DNA from: UBA3941 sp002385665
Lineage (GTDB): Bacteria; Bacillota; Clostridia; Caldicoprobacterales; UBA3941
Assembly: GCA_050949255.1 (NCBI GenBank)
Contig: JBMNFJ010000016.1
Location: 124,001 to 188,000, forward strand
DNA: 64,000 nucleotides
Reading direction: 5' to 3'
Part shown: positions 1 through 8,224 of the stretch, one piece after another
How positions within the stretch are numbered: position 1 is the stretch's first letter
Layout: every line of letters starts with the position of its first letter
Notes under the pieces: model-generated
Seen by the model: only the letters and a program-made list of their open reading frames with translations
What the model was told of the DNA's origin: nothing
Databases searched by the model: none
Made by a program: the position numbers and the translations under genes

Positions 1-52
1 TGGCGATGAGAAATCGTAATCTTTTCCGAATGAACTCATTTATTACTTCCAT
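1..52 (-). CDS. 5' end of an unidentified gene, cut by the window edge
   Basis: An ATG at 52-50 on the minus strand opens a reading frame that stays open to the window edge (17 codons, beginning MEVINEFIRKRL). A strong ribosome binding site, GGGGAGG on the minus strand at 66-60, lies 7 bases before the ATG, which is why I call it a real start. It is transcribed away from the MATE gene at 240, so 53-239 is a divergent promoter region. Too little of the protein is visible to name it. Confidence 0.6.
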   Translation of the reverse strand, partial: MEVINEFIRKRLRFLIA

Positions 53-239
53 GAAAGATCCTCCCCAAAAAATAATAATATTTACCATATTATATCATGT
101 TTTTTATGGACTGCAATGAAAAACGCGAATATTGACGAACACAATAGCCACTTAAGTGTGATATACTAATAGTCAGGTGTTTAATTACATGAATTGAAAA
201 AACGGGGTTCAGCAATTTGTAAAGGAAGTGAACAGGTCT

Positions 240-1634
240 ATGACCCTAAAAAATCGCGATATAGATATGTGTAATGGACCGCTGTTTAAGAAGATGATTT
301 TATTCGCCTTGCCTATTATGGCGATGAACCTATTACAGCTCTTATTCAATGCGGCGGACATGATTGTAGTCGGACGCTTTGCAGGCAGAGAAGCCCTGGC
401 AGCGGTGGGTGCCACAGGTGCCCTGATTAATCTAATTATAAACTTGTTTATGGGTTTATCGGTTGGTACCAGCGTTGTTGTAGCTCAGGATTATGGCGCT
501 CATAAATACGATGATGTTAGCAAATCCGTACACACTTCAATTTCTATCAGTGTAATAGGCGGATTGATTGTAATGATAATTGGTCTTGTCTTTTGTAGGC
601 CTTTATTGATAATGATGGGTACACCGGATGATATTATTGATCTATCCATACTGTATATGAGGATATATTTTCTTGGTATGCCCGCCAGCATGGTCTATAA
701 TTTTGGTGCGGCGATTCTGCGCGCTGTTGGAGACAGTCGTCGTCCCATGTATTATCTTACTATCGCCGGTATCGTAAATGTAATTTTTAATCTGTTTTTT
801 GTTATAGTTTTTGGTATGGGAGTTGCCGGTGTAGCATGGTCAACGGTTATCTCCCAATATCTCTCCATGTTACTTATAATGACTTGTCTTTACAGAAGTC
901 ACGGAGCAATATGTTTCGTTCCTCGCGAGATACAGATAAACTGGGGGAAATTTAAGGATATAGTTAAGATTGGTTTACCTGCAGGGTTGCAGGGATCATT
1001 GTTTTCCATTTCAAATGTGCTTATCCAATCAGCGGTTAATTCCTTTGGTTCAACTCTGATAGCCGCCAACTCTGCATCTGGGAATGTAGAAGGTCTTATC
1101 GGTACTACCATGAATTCCTATTATAATGCGGCCATTACCTTTACAGGACAGAATATGGGGGCAAAGAAATATGACAGGATAGACACCATCGCTAAAATTT
1201 GTACAGCCCTGGTCTTCTCTACCTGGATTGTTTTAGGTGGGGTAATCCTGCTTATTGGAAAGCCAATTCTCAGCATATATACTTCCAATCCCGAGGTTAT
1301 CGAGTTGGGAATGCTGCGGATGAAGGTCATGATGTCTGCATACTTCACATGTGGGATTATGAACGTATTTCCAGGCATGACCAGAGGTATGGGGTACTCA
1401 ATATTGCCGATGCTCTCTACCCTCATAGGTGCCTGCCTAATGAGGATAGTTTGGCTTGCTACATTTTTCAAATGGTATCCTACGGTTATCATGCTCTTTA
1501 TTTGCTATCCGGTAACCTGGGCCCTAGCCGGGATTGGTCAGGTAGCCAGCTTTTTCTATGCACGTAAGCAGATCCGTAAAGAAGGTTCAGCCCCAGTAGT
1601 CCCCAAGGCTTCGCTTAAGTCCGTGGGGGTATAA
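240..1634 (+). CDS. MATE family multidrug/Na+ antiporter (first of three)
   Basis: Predicted 12-helix membrane exporter of the MATE family (DinF-like branch common in Firmicutes), about 464 residues, the usual family length. It should expel cationic drugs or metabolites using a Na+ or H+ gradient. The family pattern is visible in both halves: the N-terminal stretch with NAADMIVVGRFAG and ALAAVGATG, and the equivalent AANSASGNVEGL and FTGQNMGAKK in the second half. A GTG at 228 is in frame, but it overlaps the ribosome binding site AAAGGAAG (221-228); the ATG at 240, 11 bases after it, is the better start. The gene stands alone, divergent from the gene cut off at position 52. The substrate cannot be told from sequence. 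Confidence 0.9.
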   Translation: MTLKNRDIDMCNGPLFKKMILFALPIMAMNLLQLLFNAADMIVVGRFAGREALAAVGATGALINLIINLFMGLSVGTSVVVAQDYGAHKYDDVSKSVHTSISISVIGGLIVMIIGLVFCRPLLIMMGTPDDIIDLSILYMRIYFLGMPASMVYNFGAAILRAVGDSRRPMYYLTIAGIVNVIFNLFFVIVFGMGVAGVAWSTVISQYLSMLLIMTCLYRSHGAICFVPREIQINWGKFKDIVKIGLPAGLQGSLFSISNVLIQSAVNSFGSTLIAANSASGNVEGLIGTTMNSYYNAAITFTGQNMGAKKYDRIDTIAKICTALVFSTWIVLGGVILLIGKPILSIYTSNPEVIELGMLRMKVMMSAYFTCGIMNVFPGMTRGMGYSILPMLSTLIGACLMRIVWLATFFKWYPTVIMLFICYPVTWALAGIGQVASFFYARKQIRKEGSAPVVPKASLKSVGV

Positions 1635-1924
1635 TATGGATACAGGACGTAATAATAGCTATTATAAATACAAGTTTATTATGTAATAAGATAATGCGTT
1701 GTGTAATTAAAATATGTCGGTTATGGCTATTGACCGTTATATCAATGAGGTCATCCGCTTATCAATAGCTCACAACCTTATATAATGAACAAGTACAAAG
1801 ATTGAGCAATATCAACCTAACGGGATAAGGGTGTAGTTTTTATCGTCAATATGCTATAGAATTGTCTTGAGGCTTTTTGAGTGGCACCAGGAAAGGATTT
1901 GGGATACAAGAGGAGGGAAATAAT

Positions 1925-3535
1925 ATGCTTTTAAACAAGGCAACAATTAAGAGCAATAGGGCGGATTGGGAGGCTATGGGAATAGAACTGCCCCGATTTA
2001 ATATTGATGAAATGACGGCAAATACCAGGGAGAAGCCCCAATGGGTACATTTTGGGGCAGGAAATATCTTCAGAGGCTTTATTGCCAATGCTTACCAGAA
2101 ACTTCTGGATAATAAAAAGGTTAATACAGGGATCGTGGCAGTAGAATCCTATGATTATGAAATAATTGACAGGATATATAAACCCTATGACAACCTGACT
2201 TTATTAGTACTTATGAACCCAGACGGAAATTTTAGAAAAACTATTATTGGAAGCATAGCCGAAGGTATCACTGCGGATAGGAATAGGCCTCAGGATTATA
2301 AACGTTTAATTGAAATTTTCGAGAATCCGAGCCTGAAGATTGCCAGTTTTACCATCACAGAAAAAGGCTATTCTCTGAACGATGCTTCAGGCAATTACCT
2401 GCAAATAGTACAGAGGGATATCGAGAATGGCCCCGGAAATCCCCTGCATACCATTAGCCTTGTTACCGCATTAGCTTACGCCAGGTATAAAAAAGGTCAA
2501 TATCCAATAACCTTAATCAGTATGGACAATTGCTCCAATAATGGCGATAGGTTAAAGGAGTCTGTTATGACCATTGCCGAGGAATGGCTTAAAAGGGGAT
2601 TTGTAGATGAAGGCTTTGTGGTATATTTAACTGATGAGAACAAGATCACCTATCCCTTGTCCATGATCGATAAGATCACCCCAAGGCCTTCTGAAATCAT
2701 CGGGAAAGCCCTAAAGGATCAGGGCTTAGAGGATATGGATATTGTCGTAACATCCAGGAATACATATATAGCACCCTTTGTAAATGCGGAGATAAGCGAA
2801 TACCTGGTTATTGAAGATAGGTTTGCAAACGGTAGGCCGCCCCTTGAGGATGCGGGGATTATACTTACAGATCGGGAAACGGTGAATAAGGTAGAGACGA
2901 TGAAAGTGACAACCTGCTTAAATCCTCTTCATACAGCCCTGGCCATATTCGGTTGCTTACTCGGTTACAATCTGATTGCCGATGAGATGAAGGATCGGGT
3001 TTTACGGAAACTGGTTGAGAGAGTAGGTTATGATGAGGGCTTAAAGGTAGTGGTTGATCCAGAAATTATTAACCCCAAAGAGTTTATAGACGAAGTTATA
3101 AATGTGCGTTTCTCCAACCCCTATATTCCTGATACACCTCAACGGATAGCCACCGATACTTCACAGAAGGTAGGTATTCGCTTCGGGGAGACCATCAAAT
3201 CCTATGCCAAGAGAGGGGATTTAAATCCCGCCGATCTGGTTGGCATTCCCCTGGCCATCGCCGGATGGTTTAGGTATTTGCTGGGTATTGATGATGAAGG
3301 AGAGAAATTTGAAGTTAGCTCAGATCCATTAATGAGTACACTGCAGGGAATACTGGAGGGAGTGTCCTTCGGAGCCAGCGATTCCCGGGTTAGTGATATT
3401 ATCTCCAATAAAAGCATTTTTGGAGTTGATCTTTATGAGGTGGGGATAGGTGAAAAGATAGAGAGCATATTCTACGAGATGTTGGAAGGTAAAGGAGCAG
3501 TTAGGCGCACTTTGGGAAAATACCTAAATGTCTAG
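1925..3535 (+). CDS. Mannitol dehydrogenase family oxidoreductase, probably fructuronate reductase (UxuB-like)
   Basis: NAD(P)-dependent polyol/hexonate dehydrogenase of about 536 residues. The N-terminal Rossmann part has the family signature VHFGAGNIFRGF (about residues 41-52). The C-terminal mannitol dehydrogenase domain holds KVTTCLNPLHTALAIFGCLLGY, where the K-x5-N-x2-H arrangement matches the catalytic lysine, asparagine and histidine of the family. UxuB-type members reduce fructuronate to mannonate in hexuronate breakdown; others act on mannitol or tagaturonate, so the substrate is inferred. An in-frame TTG at 1877 exists, but the ATG at 1925 follows GAGGAGGG closely and fits the family N-terminus (MLLNKATIK). 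It is monocistronic here, with a hairpin after it; no uxuA or uxaC is seen in the window. Confidence 0.85.
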   Translation: MLLNKATIKSNRADWEAMGIELPRFNIDEMTANTREKPQWVHFGAGNIFRGFIANAYQKLLDNKKVNTGIVAVESYDYEIIDRIYKPYDNLTLLVLMNPDGNFRKTIIGSIAEGITADRNRPQDYKRLIEIFENPSLKIASFTITEKGYSLNDASGNYLQIVQRDIENGPGNPLHTISLVTALAYARYKKGQYPITLISMDNCSNNGDRLKESVMTIAEEWLKRGFVDEGFVVYLTDENKITYPLSMIDKITPRPSEIIGKALKDQGLEDMDIVVTSRNTYIAPFVNAEISEYLVIEDRFANGRPPLEDAGIILTDRETVNKVETMKVTTCLNPLHTALAIFGCLLGYNLIADEMKDRVLRKLVERVGYDEGLKVVVDPEIINPKEFIDEVINVRFSNPYIPDTPQRIATDTSQKVGIRFGETIKSYAKRGDLNPADLVGIPLAIAGWFRYLLGIDDEGEKFEVSSDPLMSTLQGILEGVSFGASDSRVSDIISNKSIFGVDLYEVGIGEKIESIFYEMLEGKGAVRRTLGKYLNV

Positions 3536-3581
3536 TCCCATATCCTATAGTATTTTAATATACAGAAGATATTTTATATTG

Positions 3582-3630
3582 AAGCCCACATTGAGCTTGG
3601 CTCGGAAGTTCTTAGTGTGGGCTTATTATA
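3582..3630 (+). terminator. Probable rho-independent terminator after the UxuB-like gene
   Basis: A 14-bp stem with two G-T wobbles (3582-3595 with 3611-3624; AAGCCCACATTGAG with CTTAGTGTGGGCTT) and a 15-base loop, followed by an AT-rich but not pure T tract. Confidence 0.7.
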
Positions 3631-3801
3631 TTTATACACTCTTTAGAATAATGAAAAAAACCAAAATAGTAGCAAAAATCACCCTCAAGGTGATTGAAAT
3701 CCATAAAAAAAGTCTATATAATATTTACTACAATGTATGGTAAAAGTTGCCATGCATAAATGTCTATGAAATCTTATGTAGAATAATAAGGAGGTTGTCA
3801 A

Positions 3802-4158
3802 ATGTCAGATCTTAATACTGCCCCGAACACACAAGATTCTCGCATACCGGTATTTGATAAGGAAGATGTGGAAAAGAACAAAGTAATGGCAGGATTGGCT
3901 TACATAATTTTTTTCTTACCTCTGGTAGCCTGCCCCGATTCAGCTTTTGGTAAGTTTCATGCTAATCAGGCATTGATCCTTCTCATCCTGGGATTAGGTG
4001 GAAGTATTGTACTAAGCATCATTCCAATACTCGGCTGGATACTGTTGCCCGTCTTGAGCATTTTTGTACTAGTACTTGGAATCATAGGACTGGTAAATGG
4101 ATTAAGCGGTAAAGCAAAAGAACTTCCCCTCATAGGCAAATTCCGGATTATCAAGTAA
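3802..4158 (+). CDS. Small membrane protein, DUF4870/Tic20-like
   Basis: 118-residue protein with a polar N-terminus (about 35 residues), then three hydrophobic segments: MAGLAYIIFFLPLVA, ALILLILGLGGSIVLSIIPILGW, and LLPVLSIFVLVLGIIGLVNGL. The stretch KFHANQALILL and the ending GKAKELPLIGKFRI match what I know of the DUF4870 (Tic20-like) membrane proteins of Clostridia. The function of that family is unknown. The ATG at 3802 follows AAGGAGG closely. The lipoprotein gene begins 20 bases after its stop, so the two are probably co-transcribed. Confidence 0.7.
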   Translation: MSDLNTAPNTQDSRIPVFDKEDVEKNKVMAGLAYIIFFLPLVACPDSAFGKFHANQALILLILGLGGSIVLSIIPILGWILLPVLSIFVLVLGIIGLVNGLSGKAKELPLIGKFRIIK

Positions 4159-4178
4159 ATCATATAGGAGATATACTT

Positions 4179-4694
4179 ATGCCTAGAAGATTAGGACTAT
4201 TGACCCTTGGTGTAGTTATAGTGATTTTATCCCTTACAGGTTGTGGCTTAAAAAGAAATATCGAAAAGAAACTGGGCAATAAAATAACGGAAGGTATTTT
4301 GGAAAGAGTAGCTGGAGAAGGCGCTGATGTGGATCTAGAGGAAGGGTCAATTTCTTTTAAAGACGAGGAAGGCTCGGAGATCTCCATTGGTGTTAGTAAA
4401 TGGCCGAAGGGTAAGGCTATAGATCTGATCCCTGAATTTAAACACGGCAAAATAATATCAAGCGTGAATAGCGATACAGGCTCCGTAATTACTCTGGAAG
4501 AAGTTGAGGAAAAGGATTTCGAGGATTATCTAGAGAAAATAAAGAGTCTGGGTTATACAAAGGATTCCACTACTTCATCCATGGAAGAAATGGTAAGCTA
4601 TTCTGCTACCTCGGAGAAGGACGATTCCAGGATAGGTTTAAGCTATTTTGCCGACAATAAAGGTATGATGATAACTATCAACATAGATGAGTAG
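4179..4694 (+). CDS. Putative lipoprotein of unknown function
   Basis: 171 residues with a type II signal peptide: charged MPRRL, a hydrophobic core, and the lipobox LTGC with Cys at residue 23. The mature part is acidic and hydrophilic, with a segment predicted to bind or fold outside the membrane (IDLIPEFKHGKIISSVNSD). I do not recognise a named domain. It sits 20 bases behind the DUF4870-like gene, with TAGGAG (4165-4170) before its ATG, and a strong terminator follows. It probably works at the outer face of the membrane, perhaps with its neighbour. Confidence 0.75.
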   Translation: MPRRLGLLTLGVVIVILSLTGCGLKRNIEKKLGNKITEGILERVAGEGADVDLEEGSISFKDEEGSEISIGVSKWPKGKAIDLIPEFKHGKIISSVNSDTGSVITLEEVEEKDFEDYLEKIKSLGYTKDSTTSSMEEMVSYSATSEKDDSRIGLSYFADNKGMMITINIDE

Positions 4695-4704
4695 CAAGTA
4701 TGAT

Positions 4705-4739
4705 AAAGAGATTGCCGAACAAGGCAATCTCTTTTTTTC
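4705..4739 (+). terminator. Rho-independent terminator after the lipoprotein gene
   Basis: Perfect 10-bp stem AGAGATTGCC (4707-4716) with GGCAATCTCT (4723-4732), loop of 6, then a run of T. It lies between convergent genes. On the minus strand the T tract is poor, so it mainly serves the + strand. Confidence 0.9.
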
Positions 4740-5228
4740 TTAATATACATGGTGCTCTTCATCCTCTTTGGTTTTATGAATAGTGCCATGTGGATGGACA
4801 GGCGGAGCGTAGATGGAGTACAGCTTTATTGGTTTATGGCCAATATTTATTAAATTATGCCATGTACCGGCAGGTATAAATATGGCATAATTATCTCTGA
4901 CCCTTCTCTGATAATAGAGGTTATCCCTCCTATCACCCATCATAACCAAGCCACAGCCCTCTTCGATTCGTAAAAACTGATCTGTATTGGGATGAACTTC
5001 AAGGCCAATATCATCCCCGACATTTATACTCATTAAGGTAAGCTGCAGGTGCTCTCCTGTCCATAAGGCAGTGCGAAATGTTCGGTTTTGTTTGGCAGCA
5101 TCTTCAATATTAATCACAAACGGTTCTGGTCCATAATCCCTTATATCTATATATTCTTTATAATGGTCTGGATAGCGTGCAGGTATATGGGCCCAATAAT
5201 AGTTTAGATAGGTGTATGGTCGATACAT
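4740..5228 (-). CDS. Cupin domain protein
   Basis: 162-residue small cupin. The first cupin motif region reads GLEVHPNTDQFLRIEEGCGLVMM and the second FIPAGTWHNLINIG, giving the usual His/Glu metal-binding set (H in EVHP, E in RIEEG, H in GTWH). The C-terminus is His-rich. Such small cupins are often labelled mannose-6-phosphate isomerase-like, but no enzyme activity can be assigned. The reading frame extends upstream to 5297, but the ATG at 5228 follows AAAGGGG on the minus strand and starts the conserved tyrosine-rich N-terminus (MYRPYTYLNYYW). It is monocistronic and convergent with the lipoprotein gene. Confidence 0.8.
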   Translation of the reverse strand: MYRPYTYLNYYWAHIPARYPDHYKEYIDIRDYGPEPFVINIEDAAKQNRTFRTALWTGEHLQLTLMSINVGDDIGLEVHPNTDQFLRIEEGCGLVMMGDRRDNLYYQRRVRDNYAIFIPAGTWHNLINIGHKPIKLYSIYAPPVHPHGTIHKTKEDEEHHVY

Positions 5229-5505
5229 ACAATTACCCCTTTCATAGGTGCTTTTATTAACATAATATGTGTTATCCCCTGTGATGGGTAACCTCATCCC
5301 CCATGTCTTGTTATTGATTCATTGTACTATTATGGGTATAATGATAAGGTCGGCTAAATTTAGCTGGGAAATCCATAAAAGACGAGATTATGATTTTCAC
5401 CCGTATAGCAATTTTATTATGCATAAGGCTTTCTGGGTAATAATCAGTTGATAAGATCGCTCTAATAATACTTATACAACATATAGGAACGTGGGGGATA
5501 AATAA

Positions 5506-6894
5506 ATGGGGAAATTTAGAGAGCTATTTACACCAAGGGATATGACTGAGGGTACCCCTTGGAAGCGCATCGTTGAATTTGCCATACCTATGCTTTTAGG
5601 TAATATAGCTCAGCAGTTTTATAATACTGCTGATTCCATAATAGTTGGAAAATATATAGGGGACAACGCCCTTGCCGCGGTAGGTAGTGCAGGGCCGGTA
5701 CTAAATCTTTTAATGGTATTACTTATAGGGATTTCTACCGGGGCAGGCATTATGGTAGCCCAATATTTTGGAGCAAAAGATAGGGAAAAGCTTTCTCGCT
5801 CTATTGGGGTTTGTATTACCCTAACGGCTATAGCCTCTGTATTCATTATGGTGGTTGGTCCTTTGATCGCCAGGCCATTGCTCACCCTTCTGAATACACC
5901 TGAGTCCATAATTGATTGGTGTCAAGGCTATCTAACTATTTTTTTTATTGGAATTGCAGGTTTTAACTACTACAATATTCTATCAGGGATTTTAAGAGGA
6001 TTGGGTGATTCAGTTTCAGCCCTGGTATTCCTGCTTGTTTCTACTTTCCTAAATGTGATCTTAGACATTTGGTTTGTAGCAGGATTTAATATGGGGGTAC
6101 CGGGTGTGGCCCTGGCAACGGTCATTGCTCAAGGGGTATCAGCAGTTTTATGTGTGGTTAAGCTTATGAAGATGAGGGACACCTTTGATTTTAGTATAGA
6201 AATGCTAAGGCCTGTGAAGGAATATTCCTTCAGGCTGATTAAATTGGGGTTACCCTCAGGTTTAACACATGCAATATTTGCCCTTGCCATGGTCGCTGTC
6301 CAATCTCTAACCAATAGCTTCGGCGAAATGGTGATCGCATGTAATGTCATCGTAATGCGGGTGGACGGACTTGCCATGATGCCCAACTTTACTTTCGGTA
6401 ACGCAATGACAACCTTCGCCGGACAGAACGTCGGGGCTAGGAAAATAGACAGGGTAGACAAGGGGACGGGCGATGGACTAAAACTGGCTGTAGGCGTTTC
6501 AACTGTGATAACTGCAATCATACTAATATTCGGGAAATATCTTGTGAGGATATTTACAGATACTTCTGAGTTGGTAGATTTAAGTATGCATATGATGCGG
6601 ATTCTTGCAGTTGGTTATATTGCAATGGCTGTAACACAGAGTCTGTCCGGTGTTATGAGGGGTGCAGGGGATACGGTGACGCCAATGTGGATTTCATTGA
6701 TCACTACTATTGTCTTGAGAGTACCCATAGCTTATACCATAGCTTATTTTACCCGTAGTGCTGCCTATCCTACGGGAAGGCCAGAGTCAACTTATGTTTC
6801 CCTACTGGTCGCTTGGGTTTTTGGGGCCATCATTACTACAATTTCCTTTAAGAAGGGCAAATGGAGAGAAAAGGGCCTTGCCAATAAGGAATAA
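5506..6894 (+). CDS. MATE family efflux transporter (second of three)
   Basis: 462-residue, 12-helix MATE exporter. Family-typical stretches include IAQQFYNTADSIIVGKYIG, ALAAVGSAG and MTTFAGQNVGARKIDR. It is distinct from the other two MATE proteins of the window, so this is not a recent tandem copy. ATG at 5506 with a G-rich site (GTGGGGG) 8 bases upstream. It is followed by a terminator at 6958-6993, so it is likely transcribed alone. Substrate unknown. Confidence 0.9.
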   Translation: MGKFRELFTPRDMTEGTPWKRIVEFAIPMLLGNIAQQFYNTADSIIVGKYIGDNALAAVGSAGPVLNLLMVLLIGISTGAGIMVAQYFGAKDREKLSRSIGVCITLTAIASVFIMVVGPLIARPLLTLLNTPESIIDWCQGYLTIFFIGIAGFNYYNILSGILRGLGDSVSALVFLLVSTFLNVILDIWFVAGFNMGVPGVALATVIAQGVSAVLCVVKLMKMRDTFDFSIEMLRPVKEYSFRLIKLGLPSGLTHAIFALAMVAVQSLTNSFGEMVIACNVIVMRVDGLAMMPNFTFGNAMTTFAGQNVGARKIDRVDKGTGDGLKLAVGVSTVITAIILIFGKYLVRIFTDTSELVDLSMHMMRILAVGYIAMAVTQSLSGVMRGAGDTVTPMWISLITTIVLRVPIAYTIAYFTRSAAYPTGRPESTYVSLLVAWVFGAIITTISFKKGKWREKGLANKE

Positions 6895-6957
6895 ACTTAG
6901 GTAGCTTTATAAAAAGCTCATCACCTAAGAAAATGAAACAGTACAAACAGGTTGATT

Positions 6958-6993
6958 AAACCCCTGGTATGAAAGGATATACCGGGGGTTTTT
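6958..6993 (+). terminator. Rho-independent terminator after the second MATE gene
   Basis: Stem CCCCTGGTAT (6961-6970) with ATACCGGGGG (6979-6988), one T-G wobble, extended by flanking A-T pairs, followed by TTTTT. Confidence 0.9.
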
Positions 6994-7014
6994 GGATATA
7001 CCAATGATAAAAAC

Positions 7015-7089
7015 TTAACAAATCGTTACAAATTTCTTACAAATTTATACATGTCTTTATTTGTTCTTATGCAAGGTGTACAATATAAT
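7015..7089 (+). promoter_or_regulatory. Promoter with three 11-bp-spaced direct repeats upstream
   Basis: A promoter TTGTTC (7061-7066), 17-bp spacer, TATAAT (7084-7089) stands before the ABC/PASTA operon. Upstream are TTAACA (7015), TTACAA (7026) and TTACAA (7037), each exactly 11 bp apart, so on one face of the helix; about -81 to -54 relative to the inferred start near 7096. This spacing and sequence resemble binding sites of OmpR/PhoB-type regulators such as PhoP of Bacillus (TTAACA repeats). The regulator itself is not in the window, so that identity is inference. Confidence 0.6.
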
Positions 7090-7268
7090 GTATATATCTA
7101 ATTTTTATTAAAGGTGGACAGGCAAGCAGATATTTCAAAGGTACTTAATCATCTACACTTAACTATTCATTGGATAATGTACATTTTGAAAAACTTATTG
7201 GAACTTATCTTCTATACATTACGTCTAAATATATAAATGCACATGTATATGTGGGAAAGGAAAAGGCG

Positions 7269-8195
7269 ATGGAACTATTAAGAATTGAGGGTTTAACCAA
7301 GATAATAAAAAAGAAGAAGATACTAGATAACATCTCCTTAACAGTTAATTCCGGTGAAATAGTGGGATTTTTAGGGCCAAACGGCGCCGGTAAAACCACC
7401 ACTATCAAGCTTATCATGGGCCTTTTTACAATTACCGAAGGTCATATAAGCATTTGCGGCCATGATATCGTCACTGATTTTGAGGCTGCTATGGAAAATG
7501 TGGGGGGGATAATAGAAAATCCGGACCTATATAAGAGACTGACGGGCAGACAGAACCTGGAGTACTTTGCCTCCATGTACAGAAACGTTGACAAGGAGAA
7601 CATCGATTACATCGTAAACATGGTAAAAATGTCGGAGAGAATCGATGACAAGGTTAAAACATATTCTCTGGGTATGTGCCAGCGGATAGGGATTGCTCAA
7701 GCCCTACTACATAATCCCCGTCTGTTGGTATTGGATGAGCCCACCAACGGGTTGGATCCCTTAGGCATTAAGGAGTTAAGAGATCTGTTAAAATATCTTG
7801 CAAAAGAGGCCGGGGTCGGTGTATTTGTTTCAAGCCATCTATTATCGGAAATGGAGCTTATGTGCGACAGGATTTATATAATAGACGAAGGCGTTATTAT
7901 CGGTGAAAAGGCAATTCATGAGGAGGATGAAGAATCGGTAAATGATGATATATATGAATACACACTCCTAACGGATAATAGGGACAAGACCTTGGAATAC
8001 CTAAACAGTATACAGGCAAATTGCAGGATAGAAAATGGCAATGTTATCGTTATCATGAAGCGGAGTGAAATGCCAAACATAATAAAGAATCTTGTGTATC
8101 GGGATATAGGCATATACGCTGCAAGTGAAAAGCATAGGACCCTTGAGCAGGATTTCATCTCCATTACCACAGGATCGAAAACTCAGATTAGATAA
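7269..8195 (+). CDS. ABC transporter ATP-binding protein (ABC-2 type exporter, CcmA family)
   Basis: 308-residue ATPase that would drive the permease encoded next. Walker A is GPNGAGKTT (about residues 37-45), the signature is YSLGMCQR, a degenerate LSGGQ typical of lantibiotic/bacitracin-type ABC exporters, Walker B is LLVLDEPTNGLDP, and the H-loop is SSHLLSEME. A C-terminal extension of about 90 residues follows the nucleotide-binding domain. The frame is open from a TTG at 7170, but the ATG at 7269 follows AAAGGAAAAGG and starts the normal N-terminus (MELLRIEGLTK). The permease starts 29 bases downstream, followed by the PASTA protein, so the three form an operon. The family exports peptides, drugs or lipids; the substrate is unknown. 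Confidence 0.9.
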   Translation: MELLRIEGLTKIIKKKKILDNISLTVNSGEIVGFLGPNGAGKTTTIKLIMGLFTITEGHISICGHDIVTDFEAAMENVGGIIENPDLYKRLTGRQNLEYFASMYRNVDKENIDYIVNMVKMSERIDDKVKTYSLGMCQRIGIAQALLHNPRLLVLDEPTNGLDPLGIKELRDLLKYLAKEAGVGVFVSSHLLSEMELMCDRIYIIDEGVIIGEKAIHEEDEESVNDDIYEYTLLTDNRDKTLEYLNSIQANCRIENGNVIVIMKRSEMPNIIKNLVYRDIGIYAASEKHRTLEQDFISITTGSKTQIR

Positions 8196-8224
8196 TTTAT
8201 ATGTAAATGAAAGGGGATAAACTG

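Noticed and set aside
1121..1492. 123-codon minus-strand frame inside the first MATE gene
   Set aside because: It is a shadow of the MATE gene in the opposite strand, without ribosome site or recognisable protein.
3528..3743. Open frame of 71 codons after the UxuB-like gene
   Set aside because: It overlaps the terminator hairpin, has no ribosome binding site and has a low-complexity composition.
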